The notes below the pieces were generated by a model that saw only the letters and a program-made list of their open reading frames with translations, had not been told where the DNA came from and did no database searches. Below, piece by piece: positions 46,601-51,256 of a DNA stretch of 64,000 nt. The stretch is from Harmonia axyridis. Lineage: Eukaryota; Arthropoda; Insecta; Coleoptera; Coccinellidae. Within the stretch, counting starts at the first letter, position 1, and each line of letters begins with the position of its first letter. A program made the translations under genes and the position numbers. The stretch spans positions 78,900,798 to 78,964,797 of the forward strand of contig NC_059501.1 of assembly GCF_914767665.1 (NCBI RefSeq), given 5' to 3'.

Positions 46601-47405
46601 TTTTAAAAATTATAGAACATATTAACTCCATAGCGTCAAATTGTTCTGACTTCAGATAAAATCACCAAATAGGAATTTGATTAAGTAGATATCTATATGT
46701 ATAGATATTAAAACCCTTGAGAGCGTTGATATTATCCTTAATCAATTTCAATCCCTCAATTGTTTACCCTGCGATTCAATTGGATAGATAATCAGGAGAT
46801 CTTCTCATCTGAAATAGTATAATAATCCTGACAAGATTATGAACCAACCTTTGTTAAATTTGATCGCATCAGTATTTTTCGATAAACAAAATTTCAGTTG
46901 GTTTTTTCTGTTGTAAGATACTCTGAAACCATTGAATTTTTCTATCTGAAGTTATCGTGTTTATATGGATGGTAGTACCACAGAAGACCAATATAACAAG
47001 TGCGCAAAAATATTCAATTATTGGTATTAGTCGTATTTTCGATAACGAACTCTAGTATTCTTTGGGATTCTTGATATTTTTGTGTTATTCTTACTAAGAA
47101 GCTTTTCAATCCTTACACCCACAGATAAAATTACCAATTCAATATGATGCGAAAAATGTTAGAAAAAGCTCGTTTCCACCAAATTTCCGGGAAATATTCA
47201 CAAGAAACTTCAAAGATAATTTCCAAACACACAAATATCCAAGGTGCGATCTCCACATTACAGTAGTTTTTCTCTGCGCTAATATGCCTCAATATATTTT
47301 ATCAAACCAATCTTCACACTTCACGTATATTGAATGAATTTCATGAAAGTAAAAGTAAGTACCTACGCCTCAATAATTCATAACTTACCGTATTATGAAA
47401 TCCAT
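13863..47405 (-). CDS. ZP-domain apical matrix protein, miniature/dusky/dusky-like group, complete 12-exon gene (509 aa)
   Basis: Insect miniature/dusky/dusky-like proteins are transmembrane ZP proteins that link epidermal membranes to the apical matrix and shape wing hairs and cuticle. Twelve minus-strand exons join without a frame break into 509 residues. Residues 1-22 form a signal peptide (MDFIIRWQSAFMVGILLATV). Residues 23-136 are Ser/Pro-rich. The ZP module spans about 138-391, with cysteines at 142, 172, 192, 237, 271, 316, 334, 377, 382, 386 and 391. Diagnostic blocks are IEAECQDDYMKIRVGFNGTF, YAYDPDCMYINGTGRDYYEF, GFDIVVNDCYAHNGA and YIECDVRMCHGRCP. A furin-type RKR lies at 400-402, the transmembrane helix at about 459-482, and a 27-residue basic tail ends at TGA. 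The coding part of exon 1 is 17 nt. Introns total about 32 kb. Orthology within the group was not resolved. Confidence 0.93.
14107..15737 (-). mobile_element. Degenerate mariner (D34D) in ZP intron 11, split by repeat C
   Basis: Minus-strand transposase pieces: an N-terminal part with KPRDVERRLFACEQLLARQ (14946-15203) and a C-terminal part with FLQHDNARLHVAKVVKTYLE and SPDVALSDYHLFRSMA (14110-14463). The pieces carry frameshifts. The outer end at about 15737 reads CTGTACACCTA, like the ends of the copy at 54.8-55.8 kb. The other terminal repeat was not found. Confidence 0.85.
14465..14847 (-). repeat. Dispersed foldback-type repeat C inserted in a mariner
   Basis: About 380 bp that is nearly identical, inverted, to 35745-36147. 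It interrupts the mariner between its middle and C-terminal coding parts. It contains an imperfect palindrome of about 100 bp: GTGCAGAAGGC on one arm, GCCTTCTGTAC on the other, with ATTC, CCAC and GAGTT blocks between. It is presumably a non-autonomous element. Confidence 0.7.
15866..16037 (-). CDS. ZP gene exon 11, end of ZP domain and furin-type site
   Basis: 172 nt, TTTCCAG acceptor and GTAATA donor. Encodes SQPCHWRNVKNLRKRSIADN, with a dibasic RKR proprotein-convertase site, then an acidic Ser/Leu-rich juxtamembrane stretch. Confidence 0.92.
16104..16266 (-). CDS. ZP gene exon 10, ZP-C cysteine cluster
   Basis: 163 nt, TTTTCAG acceptor and GTAAGT donor. Encodes CPVDDKLISRFRGSWSESGL, FAYMKTFRFTGSPALY and IECDVRMCHGRCP. 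Confidence 0.95.
16432..16510 (-). CDS. ZP gene exon 9, ZP-C
   Basis: 79 nt, CTTTCAG acceptor and GTAAGA donor. Encodes GFDIVVNDCYAHNGATKK and IQLIDEY. Confidence 0.93.
16874..17028 (-). CDS. ZP gene exon 8, linker and start of ZP-C
   Basis: 155 nt, TTTTCAG acceptor and GTAAGT donor. Encodes EVATGNPVVFTLTPPECYME and VTGPVRVGDPLTLIIYMRSK. The acceptor lies only about 20 nt from the edge of the GC-rich structured element in intron 7. Confidence 0.93.
17048..17384 (+). repeat. GC-rich, highly structured repeat element (SINE- or retrozyme-like candidate)
   Basis: A GC-rich island in an AT-rich intron. Stems visible in order: GTGACTCTG (17049-17057) with CAGAGTCAC (17140-17148); CGGTG with CACCG around TTCATGAG; CTCCA with TGGAG around AGA; GAGATCGCTG (17182-17191) with CAGCGATCTC (17215-17224); CCCTT with AAGGG; TGTCTGTCAA (17330-17339) with TTGACAGACA (17375-17384). 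A diverged relative lies at 12850-12970, so this is a repeat family. No tail or target duplication was defined, and pol III boxes are not convincing. Confidence 0.6.
17168..17238 (+). ncRNA. Candidate type III hammerhead ribozyme motif, core with one substitution
   Basis: Stem III: GGGTGT (17168-17173) with ACACCT (17233-17238), six pairs including one G-U. The GTC cleavage triplet ends at 17174. A short stem I pairs TTGG with CCAG. The core CCGATGA (17202-17208) corresponds to CUGAUGA with U4 changed to C. Stem II pairs GTCC (17209-17212) with GGAC (17226-17229), followed by GAAA (17230-17233). The architecture is right, but position 4 is normally invariant and the two loops are complementary over 10 bases, giving a competing hairpin. 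Activity is uncertain. Confidence 0.35.
18072..18208 (-). CDS. ZP gene exon 7, ZP-N
   Basis: 137 nt, TTTTCAG acceptor and GTAAGT donor. Encodes KNFMWNTVTVQYNPLIEEEF then VTCEYGYDFWKTVTFPF, with the conserved V-Q-Y-x-P-L motif. Confidence 0.92.
18946..19079 (-). CDS. ZP gene exon 6, ZP-N
   Basis: 134 nt, ATTCCAG acceptor and GTAAAT donor. Encodes YAYDPDCMYINGTGRDYYEF, IQLNRCGTLG and the HNEDNSKAPT loop. Confidence 0.9.
19580..19889 (+). mobile_element. MITE family X, complete copy with TA duplication
   Basis: 310 bp between TA dinucleotides, starting CAGGGTGTTGAAAATGTAAG and ending CCCGGACATCCTG. Copies at 56416-56682 and, inverted, from 12548. No coding capacity. TA flanks suggest Tc1/mariner-type mobilisation, although only the outermost bases are inverted repeats. 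Confidence 0.7.
19941..20024 (-). CDS. ZP gene exon 5, start of the ZP-N half
   Basis: 84 nt, TTCTAG acceptor and GTAAGA donor. Encodes IEAECQDDYMKIRVGFNGTF and SGLVYSA with the first ZP cysteine. Confidence 0.92.
20090..20150. repeat. Perfect 27-bp hairpin in ZP intron 4
   Basis: Arms at 20090-20116 and 20124-20150 are exact reverse complements (starting AATCTAACGGCATTCAGACA) around a 7-nt loop. It lies 65 bp from exon 5. It could be a tiny foldback element or a small-RNA precursor. Confidence 0.8.
21613..21671. repeat. (CA)n(TA)n microsatellite
   Basis: A CA run followed directly by a TA run inside the hAT. Confidence 0.97.
22052..22128. repeat. (TA)n microsatellite
   Basis: About 38 TA units inside the hAT, just upstream of the LINE fragment. 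Confidence 0.97.
22128..22546 (+). mobile_element. Non-LTR retrotransposon 3' end with A tail
   Basis: The frame at 22146-22460 reads VVWEKRKKSATIIDFSVPLD, then YGEKITKYEALSRQMKSTYQ and LPHNTIAWMQKAVILGTVNI. This is the post-RT C-terminal region of many arthropod LINE ORF2 proteins. A short 3' UTR ends in about 22 A bases. It is truncated upstream at the TA run. Confidence 0.75.
22525..22597. repeat. A run plus (TA)n microsatellite
   Basis: The A tail of the LINE fragment passes into a TA run, then T-rich sequence. Confidence 0.95.
22716..22944. repeat. Two-copy tandem duplication, about 115 bp each
   Basis: Both copies carry TATTAATTATATTTTCATGA, CTACTATCGAACGGCATAAA and AATTAACCATTCATTT, with a few substitutions and indels. 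Not seen in the related fragment at 58.5 kb, which ends before this part. Confidence 0.85.
23284..23801. mobile_element. TTA-flanked TIR element (PIF/Harbinger-type MITE) nested in the hAT
   Basis: Inverted repeats of at least 23 bp beginning GGGGTTGTCCATTAATCACG, flanked by TTA at 23281-23283 and 23802-23804. The related hAT fragment at 58.5-58.9 kb has the uninterrupted site with one TTA (58788-58790). Interior has GGGGGA-rich blocks and no ORF. A 3-bp TTA duplication is typical of PIF/Harbinger; the assignment rests on that only. Confidence 0.88.
24957..25113 (-). CDS. ZP gene exon 4, Pro-rich linker
   Basis: 157 nt, CCAACAG acceptor and GTAAGT donor. Encodes VIFIGDTSGYVPLPPVRDRE through FRHNTTRVQ, leading into the ZP module. 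Confidence 0.88.
25351..25445. repeat. 95-nt imperfect hairpin in ZP intron 3
   Basis: Outer arms ACAGGACGAA and TTCGTCCTGT, inner 16-bp stem AAATTCATGGAAAAGG with CCTTTTTCATGAATTT around a TGCT loop. One side carries about 13 extra bases. Size resembles a miRNA precursor, but no mature sequence can be claimed. Confidence 0.6.
26490..26800 (-). mobile_element. Non-LTR retrotransposon RT remnant
   Basis: Minus-strand frames read KITGNMNLKNEVEALTTKAS, then after a frame change a YKTCVRPVMTYAIDTRAENT-like stretch. This is the RT thumb/tail region of common insect LINEs. Frameshifted and truncated. Confidence 0.65.
27196..27324. mobile_element. Short TIR MITE, about 129 bp
   Basis: Inverted repeats AGGCTCATTTTCATGGT and ACCGTGAAAATGAGCCT, with T-rich flanks that permit a TTTA duplication. 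An inner CTATCACTATAGTGTGATAG palindrome is present. No coding capacity. Confidence 0.65.
27757..28440 (+). mobile_element. Mariner (D34D) with internal deletion
   Basis: The plus-strand frame begins near 27757 and reads EALLDQDSFHIQQELAGSLG, KPRDVERRLFASEQLLARQ and TGDEKWVHYNN (first catalytic Asp). After YYELLK it jumps to the block normally following the second Asp, then resumes in another frame with SPDDAPSDYHLFRSMA. The segment with the QHDNARPH motif is deleted. Terminal repeats not found. Confidence 0.88.
28960..29800. repeat. ACTTGA-rich dispersed repeat
   Basis: Blocks rich in CTTGACTTGA and CAAGTACTTGA lie at both ends (28960-29110 and 29650-29790). The same sequence flanks element D1 at 24616-24700. 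The pattern resembles subterminal repeats of a DNA transposon, but no clear termini or transposase were found. Confidence 0.5.
30070..30670 (+). mobile_element. Heavily degraded DD41D-related transposase remnant
   Basis: Plus-strand pieces read IFFSDEAHFSPSCNVNKKN, with the first catalytic Asp, and further downstream match the P-R-x-C-D-L segment. Several stops and frameshifts. It belongs to a different subfamily from D1-D4. Confidence 0.6.
30687..31590 (-). mobile_element. DD41D element D2, TA-flanked, internally deleted
   Basis: Ends AAGGGTGTTATC and AAAACACCCGT between TA dinucleotides (30685-30686 and 31591-31592). The transposase is in pieces: 30791-31081 (TFGDRLISRFGPLNGPSRSC, LTPLDYFLWG) and 31082-31420 (PEKLTVWCALWAGGIIGPYF, WFQQGGTTCHTA). 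The second catalytic Asp is Gly, and the segment with the first Asp is deleted. Confidence 0.9.
31593..32395. other. GC-richer stretch in ZP intron 3, unassigned
   Basis: About 800 bp with near-balanced base composition and many CG dinucleotides (GCGCAAAGAGATTTCGCGC, TTCGCGTCGGCAGATGGCGC). The longest frame (31989-32189) matches nothing I know. It could be a solo LTR, a regulatory region or a repeat. Confidence 0.4.
32481..33748 (-). mobile_element. Degenerate full-length mariner, distinct subfamily
   Basis: Outer ends AGGCCAATTGAAAA and TTTTCAATTGGCCT, length 1.27 kb as expected. Minus-strand pieces: EFRVLIKYCFLKGKNTVEA and PGKSTIIHWYAKFKRG (33399-33584), and PPYSPDLAPSDFFLFSDLKR with YNRCIALEGNYVE (32539-32781). 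Multiple frameshifts and stops. Confidence 0.88.
33995..35010 (-). mobile_element. Mariner remnant split by a foldback element
   Basis: The minus-strand C-terminal part reads LTPIVYWLFGDLKGLLQGK (34017-34202). The part above 34911 reads a degraded T-V-D-E-K-W-V block with the first catalytic Asp. The foldback at 34320-34899 interrupts it. Confidence 0.7.
34320..34899. mobile_element. Long-armed foldback element with a probable 12-bp target duplication
   Basis: Two arms of about 240 bp (34320-34560 and 34640-34865) are inverted copies, e.g. ATCAAGGGAGAGTAGCGATA and TATCGCTACTCTCCCTTGAT. TAATATTCACTG occurs at both junctions (34309-34320 and 34900-34911). The right side has about 34 extra bases beyond the pairing. 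No ORF. Confidence 0.75.
35745..36147 (+). repeat. Dispersed foldback-type repeat C
   Basis: Nearly identical, inverted, to 14465-14847. It begins near TTATTTATAATACAAGTGCA and ends near GGAATAACCACAGAATT. The first 110 bp fold into a long imperfect hairpin. A 67-codon frame is present in both copies but resembles no known protein. Confidence 0.7.
36226..36760 (+). repeat. Dispersed repeat R1, copy 2
   Basis: Shares AATATTCTAAATTGATC, ATCAAATTTGACATGAAG, CCAAACGACGTGAAACAACC and TTGGATTTCAG blocks with the other R1 copies. Its minus strand carries the MGHKKC-type Cys-pair block. Confidence 0.65.
36883..37068. repeat. 186-bp hairpin inside repeat R1
   Basis: Arms of about 80 bp, from GATCAATTTAGAATATTTGT to ACAAATATTCTAAATTGATC, with few mismatches and a loop of about 28 nt around AGCTTCTGAGTTTGAAGCT. 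Confidence 0.8.
37041..39060 (+). repeat. Dispersed repeat R1, copy 3, split by a mariner
   Basis: R1 sequence at 37041-37535 continues after the mariner at 38821-39060 (CCAACCATGTTGGGGACATG, AAGGCTGAAGACGAAAGATC), so the mariner jumped into an existing copy. Confidence 0.6.
37536..38820 (-). mobile_element. Near-intact mariner (D34D) with TA duplication and intact TIRs
   Basis: 1285 bp with ends TCAGGTGTGTGAATAAGTCT and AGACTTATTCACACACCTGA between TA dinucleotides. The transposase starts at 38654 (MKMSKFEPSRRHLREVSLYW), has helix-turn-helix segments, TGDEKWIRYD, LQHDNARPHVAQ and SPDIAPSDYHLFRSM. The second and third Asp are 34 residues apart. It is broken near 38070 by a TGA in place of a Trp codon and a frame change a few bases on. 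The second frame runs open to 37612. This is the youngest-looking mariner here. Confidence 0.95.
39186..39371 (-). CDS. ZP gene exon 3, Ser-rich N-terminal region
   Basis: 186 nt, phase 0 at both ends, TTCTTCAG acceptor and GTGAGC donor. Encodes LVLSKNEDMSTSMDYSIS and continues to LTQDASES. No domain. It is followed by the 14-kb intron 3. Confidence 0.85.
39509..39557 (-). CDS. ZP gene exon 2, hydrophobic core of signal peptide
   Basis: 49 nt, TTTTCAG acceptor and GTGAGT donor. Encodes WQSAFMVGILLATVPD. Confidence 0.85.
39985..40925 (-). mobile_element. DD41D element D3, longest transposase frame
   Basis: 941 bp with ends AAGGGTGTTTTTTTT and AAACACCCAT between TA dinucleotides. The frame 40089-40754 covers 221 residues: ILFSDEAQFWLNGYVNEQN (first Asp), VQELWFQQNGAKCHTAHATI (second Asp now Asn) and LTPLDYFLWG (third Asp). 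The N-terminal start MNRLTPEQRLQIVQFYF lies in another frame after a shared internal deletion. Non-autonomous. Confidence 0.93.
41648..41957. repeat. 67-bp tandem repeat, about 4.6 copies
   Basis: Units start at 41648, 41715, 41782, 41849 and 41916, each beginning TCAATGACTACTTTTCTATT, essentially identical. Confidence 0.98.
42727..42812. repeat. Inverted repeat with a central perfect palindrome
   Basis: Arms AATCTCTGTATTTACCAAAC and GTTTGGTAAATACAGAGATT. Off-centre inside is a 24-nt perfect palindrome (42752-42775) beginning AAACGAGACCGT. It probably arose from inverted duplication or a nested foldback. Confidence 0.85.
43019..43142. repeat. 22-bp tandem repeat, about 5.5 copies
   Basis: The unit alternates CACTGAATAAT and CATTGAATAAT near the right end of the hAT. 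Confidence 0.95.
43890..44240. repeat. Dispersed repeat P, copy 1
   Basis: Shares long blocks in the same orientation with 50395-50745 (GTTCTACAAAGCTTCTT, GGTCAAACTGAGAAATTGGA, TCCACGGAATATTCTC, GGTTCATTGTTTTCATTT). Just before it, on the minus strand, lies CTGATGA then GAAAC, as in some Penelope-like element ends. Class not established. Confidence 0.6.
44434..45269. mobile_element. TTA-flanked TIR element (PIF/Harbinger-type MITE)
   Basis: 836 bp with ends GGCCCAGTTTCACCAAA and TTTGGTGAAACTGGGCC, flanked by TTA (44431-44433 and 45270-45272). Subterminal TAATCGCGAT motifs recur at both sides. The inner 90-codon frame (44694-44966) has no known transposase motif. Confidence 0.85.
45700..46093. 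mobile_element. Foldback/MITE with long arms, TA-flanked
   Basis: Arms of about 100 bp start CAGGGTGAGTCTTTGACTTG and end CAAGTCAAAGACTCACCCTG, with TA beside the right end. Confidence 0.8.
46419..46490 (-). tRNA. tRNA-Thr (anticodon TGT)
   Basis: 72 nt on the minus strand. Acceptor stem GCCTCTT pairs with AGGAGGC, discriminator A. The D-arm has TAGCTCAGTGGCAGAGC, the anticodon loop CTTGTAA gives TGT, and the T-arm has GTTCAATCC. A T5 terminator follows downstream. It lies in ZP intron 1 on the same strand as the host gene. Confidence 0.95.
47389..47405 (-). CDS. ZP gene exon 1 (coding part), start codon
   Basis: ATG and 14 further nt (M D F I I plus two bases of Arg) run into a GTAAGT donor. 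The phase-2 end fits exon 2, and the join makes a good signal peptide. The start follows GAC and is followed by G, a fair Kozak context. Untranslated leader should lie above 47405. Confidence 0.8.
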
Positions 47406-47830
47406 GTCTACTATAGGACCACAAGAAATAAACACAAGTTTTTATCGCAAAAAAAAAAATTCGGACGAGTATCGATTATTCCACTTTTTTACTCGAAAAA
47501 TGCACTGGTGTAAAGTTCAACACGTCAAACATAAGAAAAAGAGCGACAAAGTCAAAAATAAAACTGAATCTTCGGGAAAAACGATAACACTAATACTCTT
47601 TACGCTCGACACTTCGATGGTCTGCAGTCATTGAAGTTATTCTTCTTGCGCGGCCAAGAATCTTATGGTTTCGGAGAGGTAAAGCACAGAAGGAATGGTA
47701 CTTGAATGGGGTACCACCGTGATTATCCCCTCCCAGATTTTTCAGTATGGTACGAATTAATTTTGGAGGGATTTTATCGTGATTTATTGGTATTGATTTT
47801 ATATTCTTTGATTCATTGGTAAAAGACATA
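47406..47830. promoter_or_regulatory. Probable 5' leader and promoter region of the ZP gene
   Basis: DNA directly upstream of the ZP start codon. On the minus strand a TCAGT match to the arthropod initiator lies near 47561. No TATA box is convincing. The transcription start is not determined. Confidence 0.3.
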
Positions 47831-49129
47831 CAGGTTGATTCACCGGGATGGCCTATTAGACCTCTATGGAAAACTAATCATAATTTTGAGCTGAAAATTG
47901 GCATATTGGGGTGTGAAACAATGATTTTTTTCCCTAAAATATTTTCAGACATCTATAACTTCCGGTTATACCGGAAACATACTACTACTTCCTTATTTTA
48001 AATGGCACACCCAGTATTATTGCATCATTAGATAGTTTTTTTGATGACAATTTCGGAAATATGCCATACCTTGGGTGAAAACTGAACGGTTCATGAGTTA
48101 ATGGGATTCTTATGAAAAGAATGGTGTCGATGAGGACCCACTTTTTTCTTAATTTTTCGGCAGAAAAAGATTTTTTCGAAAAGAATGTTTTCTTTTTTGA
48201 TTCTGAAAATACGTAGTATTTTAAGACTGTTTGTGGTTTGTACAAAAAATGTACAGGGTGTTTATCAGAAGATCATGAACTTGGATAACTCAAATTCATC
48301 AAAACTCAAAATTTTCAAATTAGATTCTATATTTTTTTATTATTTCAGTTGATTCTACGTACCTAAAATGAATGATTTAAGAGTTATCGAGGAAGAACCT
48401 TAAATGAGGAAAATCCTCACTGTGTGGAGTAGTCCCACAGAAAGAAACTAAAATTCGATGTTTGGATAATTAAATTTTACATTTCATGAATTGTAATGAA
48501 TTATTCGTAATTGAAAATTGTATTGGTTTATGGATATCTCAACAATACCAATGAAAATTAAATTATAATTCATGAAAAGTAAAATTTAATTATCCAAACA
48601 TCGAATTTTAATTTCTTTCTATGTTTTCCGGAAGTCACAGTCCACAGTCTACTCCACACAGTTAGGAATTGTGATTTTTCCTCATTTAAGGGTCTTCCTC
48701 GATAACTCTTAAAGTATTCATTTTAGGTATAGGTTTTGCTTGAATAACCCCCACTATTTTTGTACGTGGAATTGACTGAAATAATTAAAAATATAGGTTC
48801 TAATTTGAAAATCTTGAGTTTTGATGAATTTAAGTTGTCCAAGTTCATGATCTTCTGATAAACACCCTGTACACTTTTGGTCCAAACCGTAAACAGTTTT
48901 ATAATACGTATTTGCAGAATCTAAAAAAAAAGGTTTTTTGGAAAAAAGCTTTTTCTGCCGAAAAATCCCAAAAAATGTGAGTCCTCATCGCCACCATTTT
49001 TTTTATAAGAATCTGAAAATGTTTTAGGGAGAAAGATCATTGTCTCAAACCCCAATATTAAAATTTTCAGATCAAAATTATGATAAGTTTTCCATAAAGT
49101 CTAATAGGCAATCCCAGTGAATCACCCTG
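47831..49129. mobile_element. Large foldback element Z (arms over 400 bp), TA-flanked, with a second foldback at its centre
   Basis: Outer ends CAGGTTGATTCACCGGGATG and CATCCC-type complement ATCCCAGTGAATCACCCTG, between TA dinucleotides. The two halves stay complementary inward past the ACAAACCAC and TTTTCAGAATC blocks to the inner element at 48254-48869. A fragment of the same family lies at 60109-60290. Confidence 0.85.
48254..48869. mobile_element. Inner foldback nested in Z, TA-flanked
   Basis: Ends CAGGGTGTTTATCAGAAGAT and ATCTTCTGATAAACACCCTG, with TA on each side. Arms of about 280 bp (AACTCAAATTCATCAAAACT and complement). No ORF. Confidence 0.85.
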
Positions 49130-49131
49130 TA

Positions 49132-50394
49132 TTAATTCATTCAATGTGATGAAATGACCAATATTATAATCAATAAAACAACAAAGAATATTTTCGGCGT
49201 TAATTCGAGCCTTACAGAAAATAATCCATATTTTCGATTGGTTGCTTCTACACATTTTCTTATAATCTCAGGAAGAGTTATTATTGAAAATATAATTGAA
49301 CGTTATGAATTTCATGATAGTAAAAATGTCTCTTTGATCTCCTGGACTTCATTATTCAAAATAAATCAACAGAATTACCGTTGGAAATATTCGATTAGGT
49401 TGAATAGATGAAAGTTATTCTGCATCATTCGTTTTCTATAAGATAATGAAAACGGTTAATTTCGATGAATTAATAAAATCAATTCACTTTGGATTGGATT
49501 GGAGTACCTATAATAATTATTTCATTGATTTGATGAGCCACTCTAAAGGTACAGTGGTTCAACATAATCTACATCATGGTACCGATACTACTGATTGGAA
49601 ACATAAATACTGAATATTGAAGGGAATATTTTCATGCAGAAATTATACAGTACACAGAGAGAAATCCATATTTTTTTATGATTAAAGCACTTATTTGGTG
49701 GTTATTTATTCACAACTATTACAGCAGATTTATTTTTGATATATTCATTAATAGTTAAATTATGCATTCAAAAAAGTTTATTAATAGAGAATAAAATATT
49801 TGTTTACAAGGTATTTGATAATATTTAATATATTTCAGTGATAAATAATTTATATGAACTTACGTTATCCCCTCAAATAACATAAATTCAGTGACAACAA
49901 ATTTTCAACTGGTAGTTAACGAACATTTGCTATTTATGAATAAACTCTTACAAGAATTCAATAATTTTTCACTCAGAATATAGGATTTATTAATAACTAA
50001 CAAACTAACATAATTCTAGCGATCCAATCTGTGAAAAAGTTTGAGGACACATCTCTCAAAGAGAAGCGCATCTCCTTGAAGGATCTGTCCTTGAACTTTT
50101 CCTTTGATTTGAATTTCCTTTTCAAACATAAAATCGGTGTTACTATGGGCTTATTGAACGCCGCTTAGCACAATGTCTAGAGTGAACAGATTCAATCAAG
50201 ATGACTAGGGTTCAAACCCGGATACCCTCAATATAAATCCCAAAAAATACCTAGTTTGGCAAACGGTTCTTCTCAGACCGTAACAATCGGATAATAGAAA
50301 CAACCAAAATAATTATTTAAGAAATACGTTAACCATTACTGAATTGAAATATATATAATATAATATTTTTATTCAACAACTTTGTCGGTTTCCA
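49132..50394. other. Intergenic AT-rich stretch, nothing recognised
   Basis: Only short frames; none shows a domain. Confidence 0.6.
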
Positions 50395-50745
50395 GGAAAA
50401 GAACACTATGTGCCCTACTGAAGTCTGTGGCATATCAAAACGTTGCGCAATCTGGTGGTTCTACAAAGCTTCTTGATGTAGGTCTACTATTTTTGGCCGG
50501 TCAAACTGAGAAATTGGATATCCTGGCATTGTCCACGGAATATTCTCGATATTACAACTCTCGTTATTCGCTGAAAACTGATTAACTTCGAATACACCTG
50601 TATAGCTATTCTCCCGAAAAATTTTTTGTTGGTTCATTGTTTTCATTTAAGTGATAAGAAAGTGAAGATTCCACACACAAAAAATTGTCATGTTACATTC
50701 AACAACTTGAAAGTTGATGGGGGAGCCAAGACTTTTCACGTTGTG
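50395..50745. repeat. Dispersed repeat P, copy 2
   Basis: Homologous to 43890-44240 in the same orientation. The minus-strand frame 50461-50646 (TMPGYPISQFDRPKIVDL) is partly shared by both copies but unrecognised. Confidence 0.6.
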
Positions 50746-50764
50746 TTTATACTATATAGATAGT

Positions 50765-51249
50765 ACCATAGTATAAGGAAAGGATAGTAAGCCAACCGCT
50801 GTTTGACGGCAAGGAAATAGTCACCAGGGGTCGCTACTGTAGTTGGATTTGGATTCGGAGAAGTAACTCGATAATAGATAGCGCTGAATCAGGAGCTATA
50901 GATGGCGCAGAAATAATACGATAATTAATTCAGTGGCGTGGTTGAAAAGGGGTCGCATGATATTGCCAACAATTTTTATGTTATTATTAAGTTATCACAA
51001 ATACAGGCCACTGGCATAAATGCTTATTACAGAGCAGAAAAAATATCAAAATATAGAAATCTTCTGACCATTCTATTTCAAATATTTTAGTTCTTCAAAA
51101 TAACACCGATTTTTTCAGAGGGCTCCACTTTATGGACCAATTTTTGACAGTAAAATTCGAGTAAAAAGTGAGTACAACTAGTTGGCGCTCAACATCAACA
51201 AAATCGAAAAAAGCACTACACTGGCTTACTATCCTTTCCTTATACTATG
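50765..51249. mobile_element. TIR element with 7-bp duplication
   Basis: Inverted repeats CATAGTATAAGGAAAGGATA and TATCCTTTCCTTATACTATG, flanked by ATAGTAC at 50758-50764 and 51250-51256. 485 bp, no coding capacity. The superfamily is unclear because 7 bp is an uncommon duplication length. Confidence 0.8.
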
Positions 51250-51256
51250 ATAGTAC

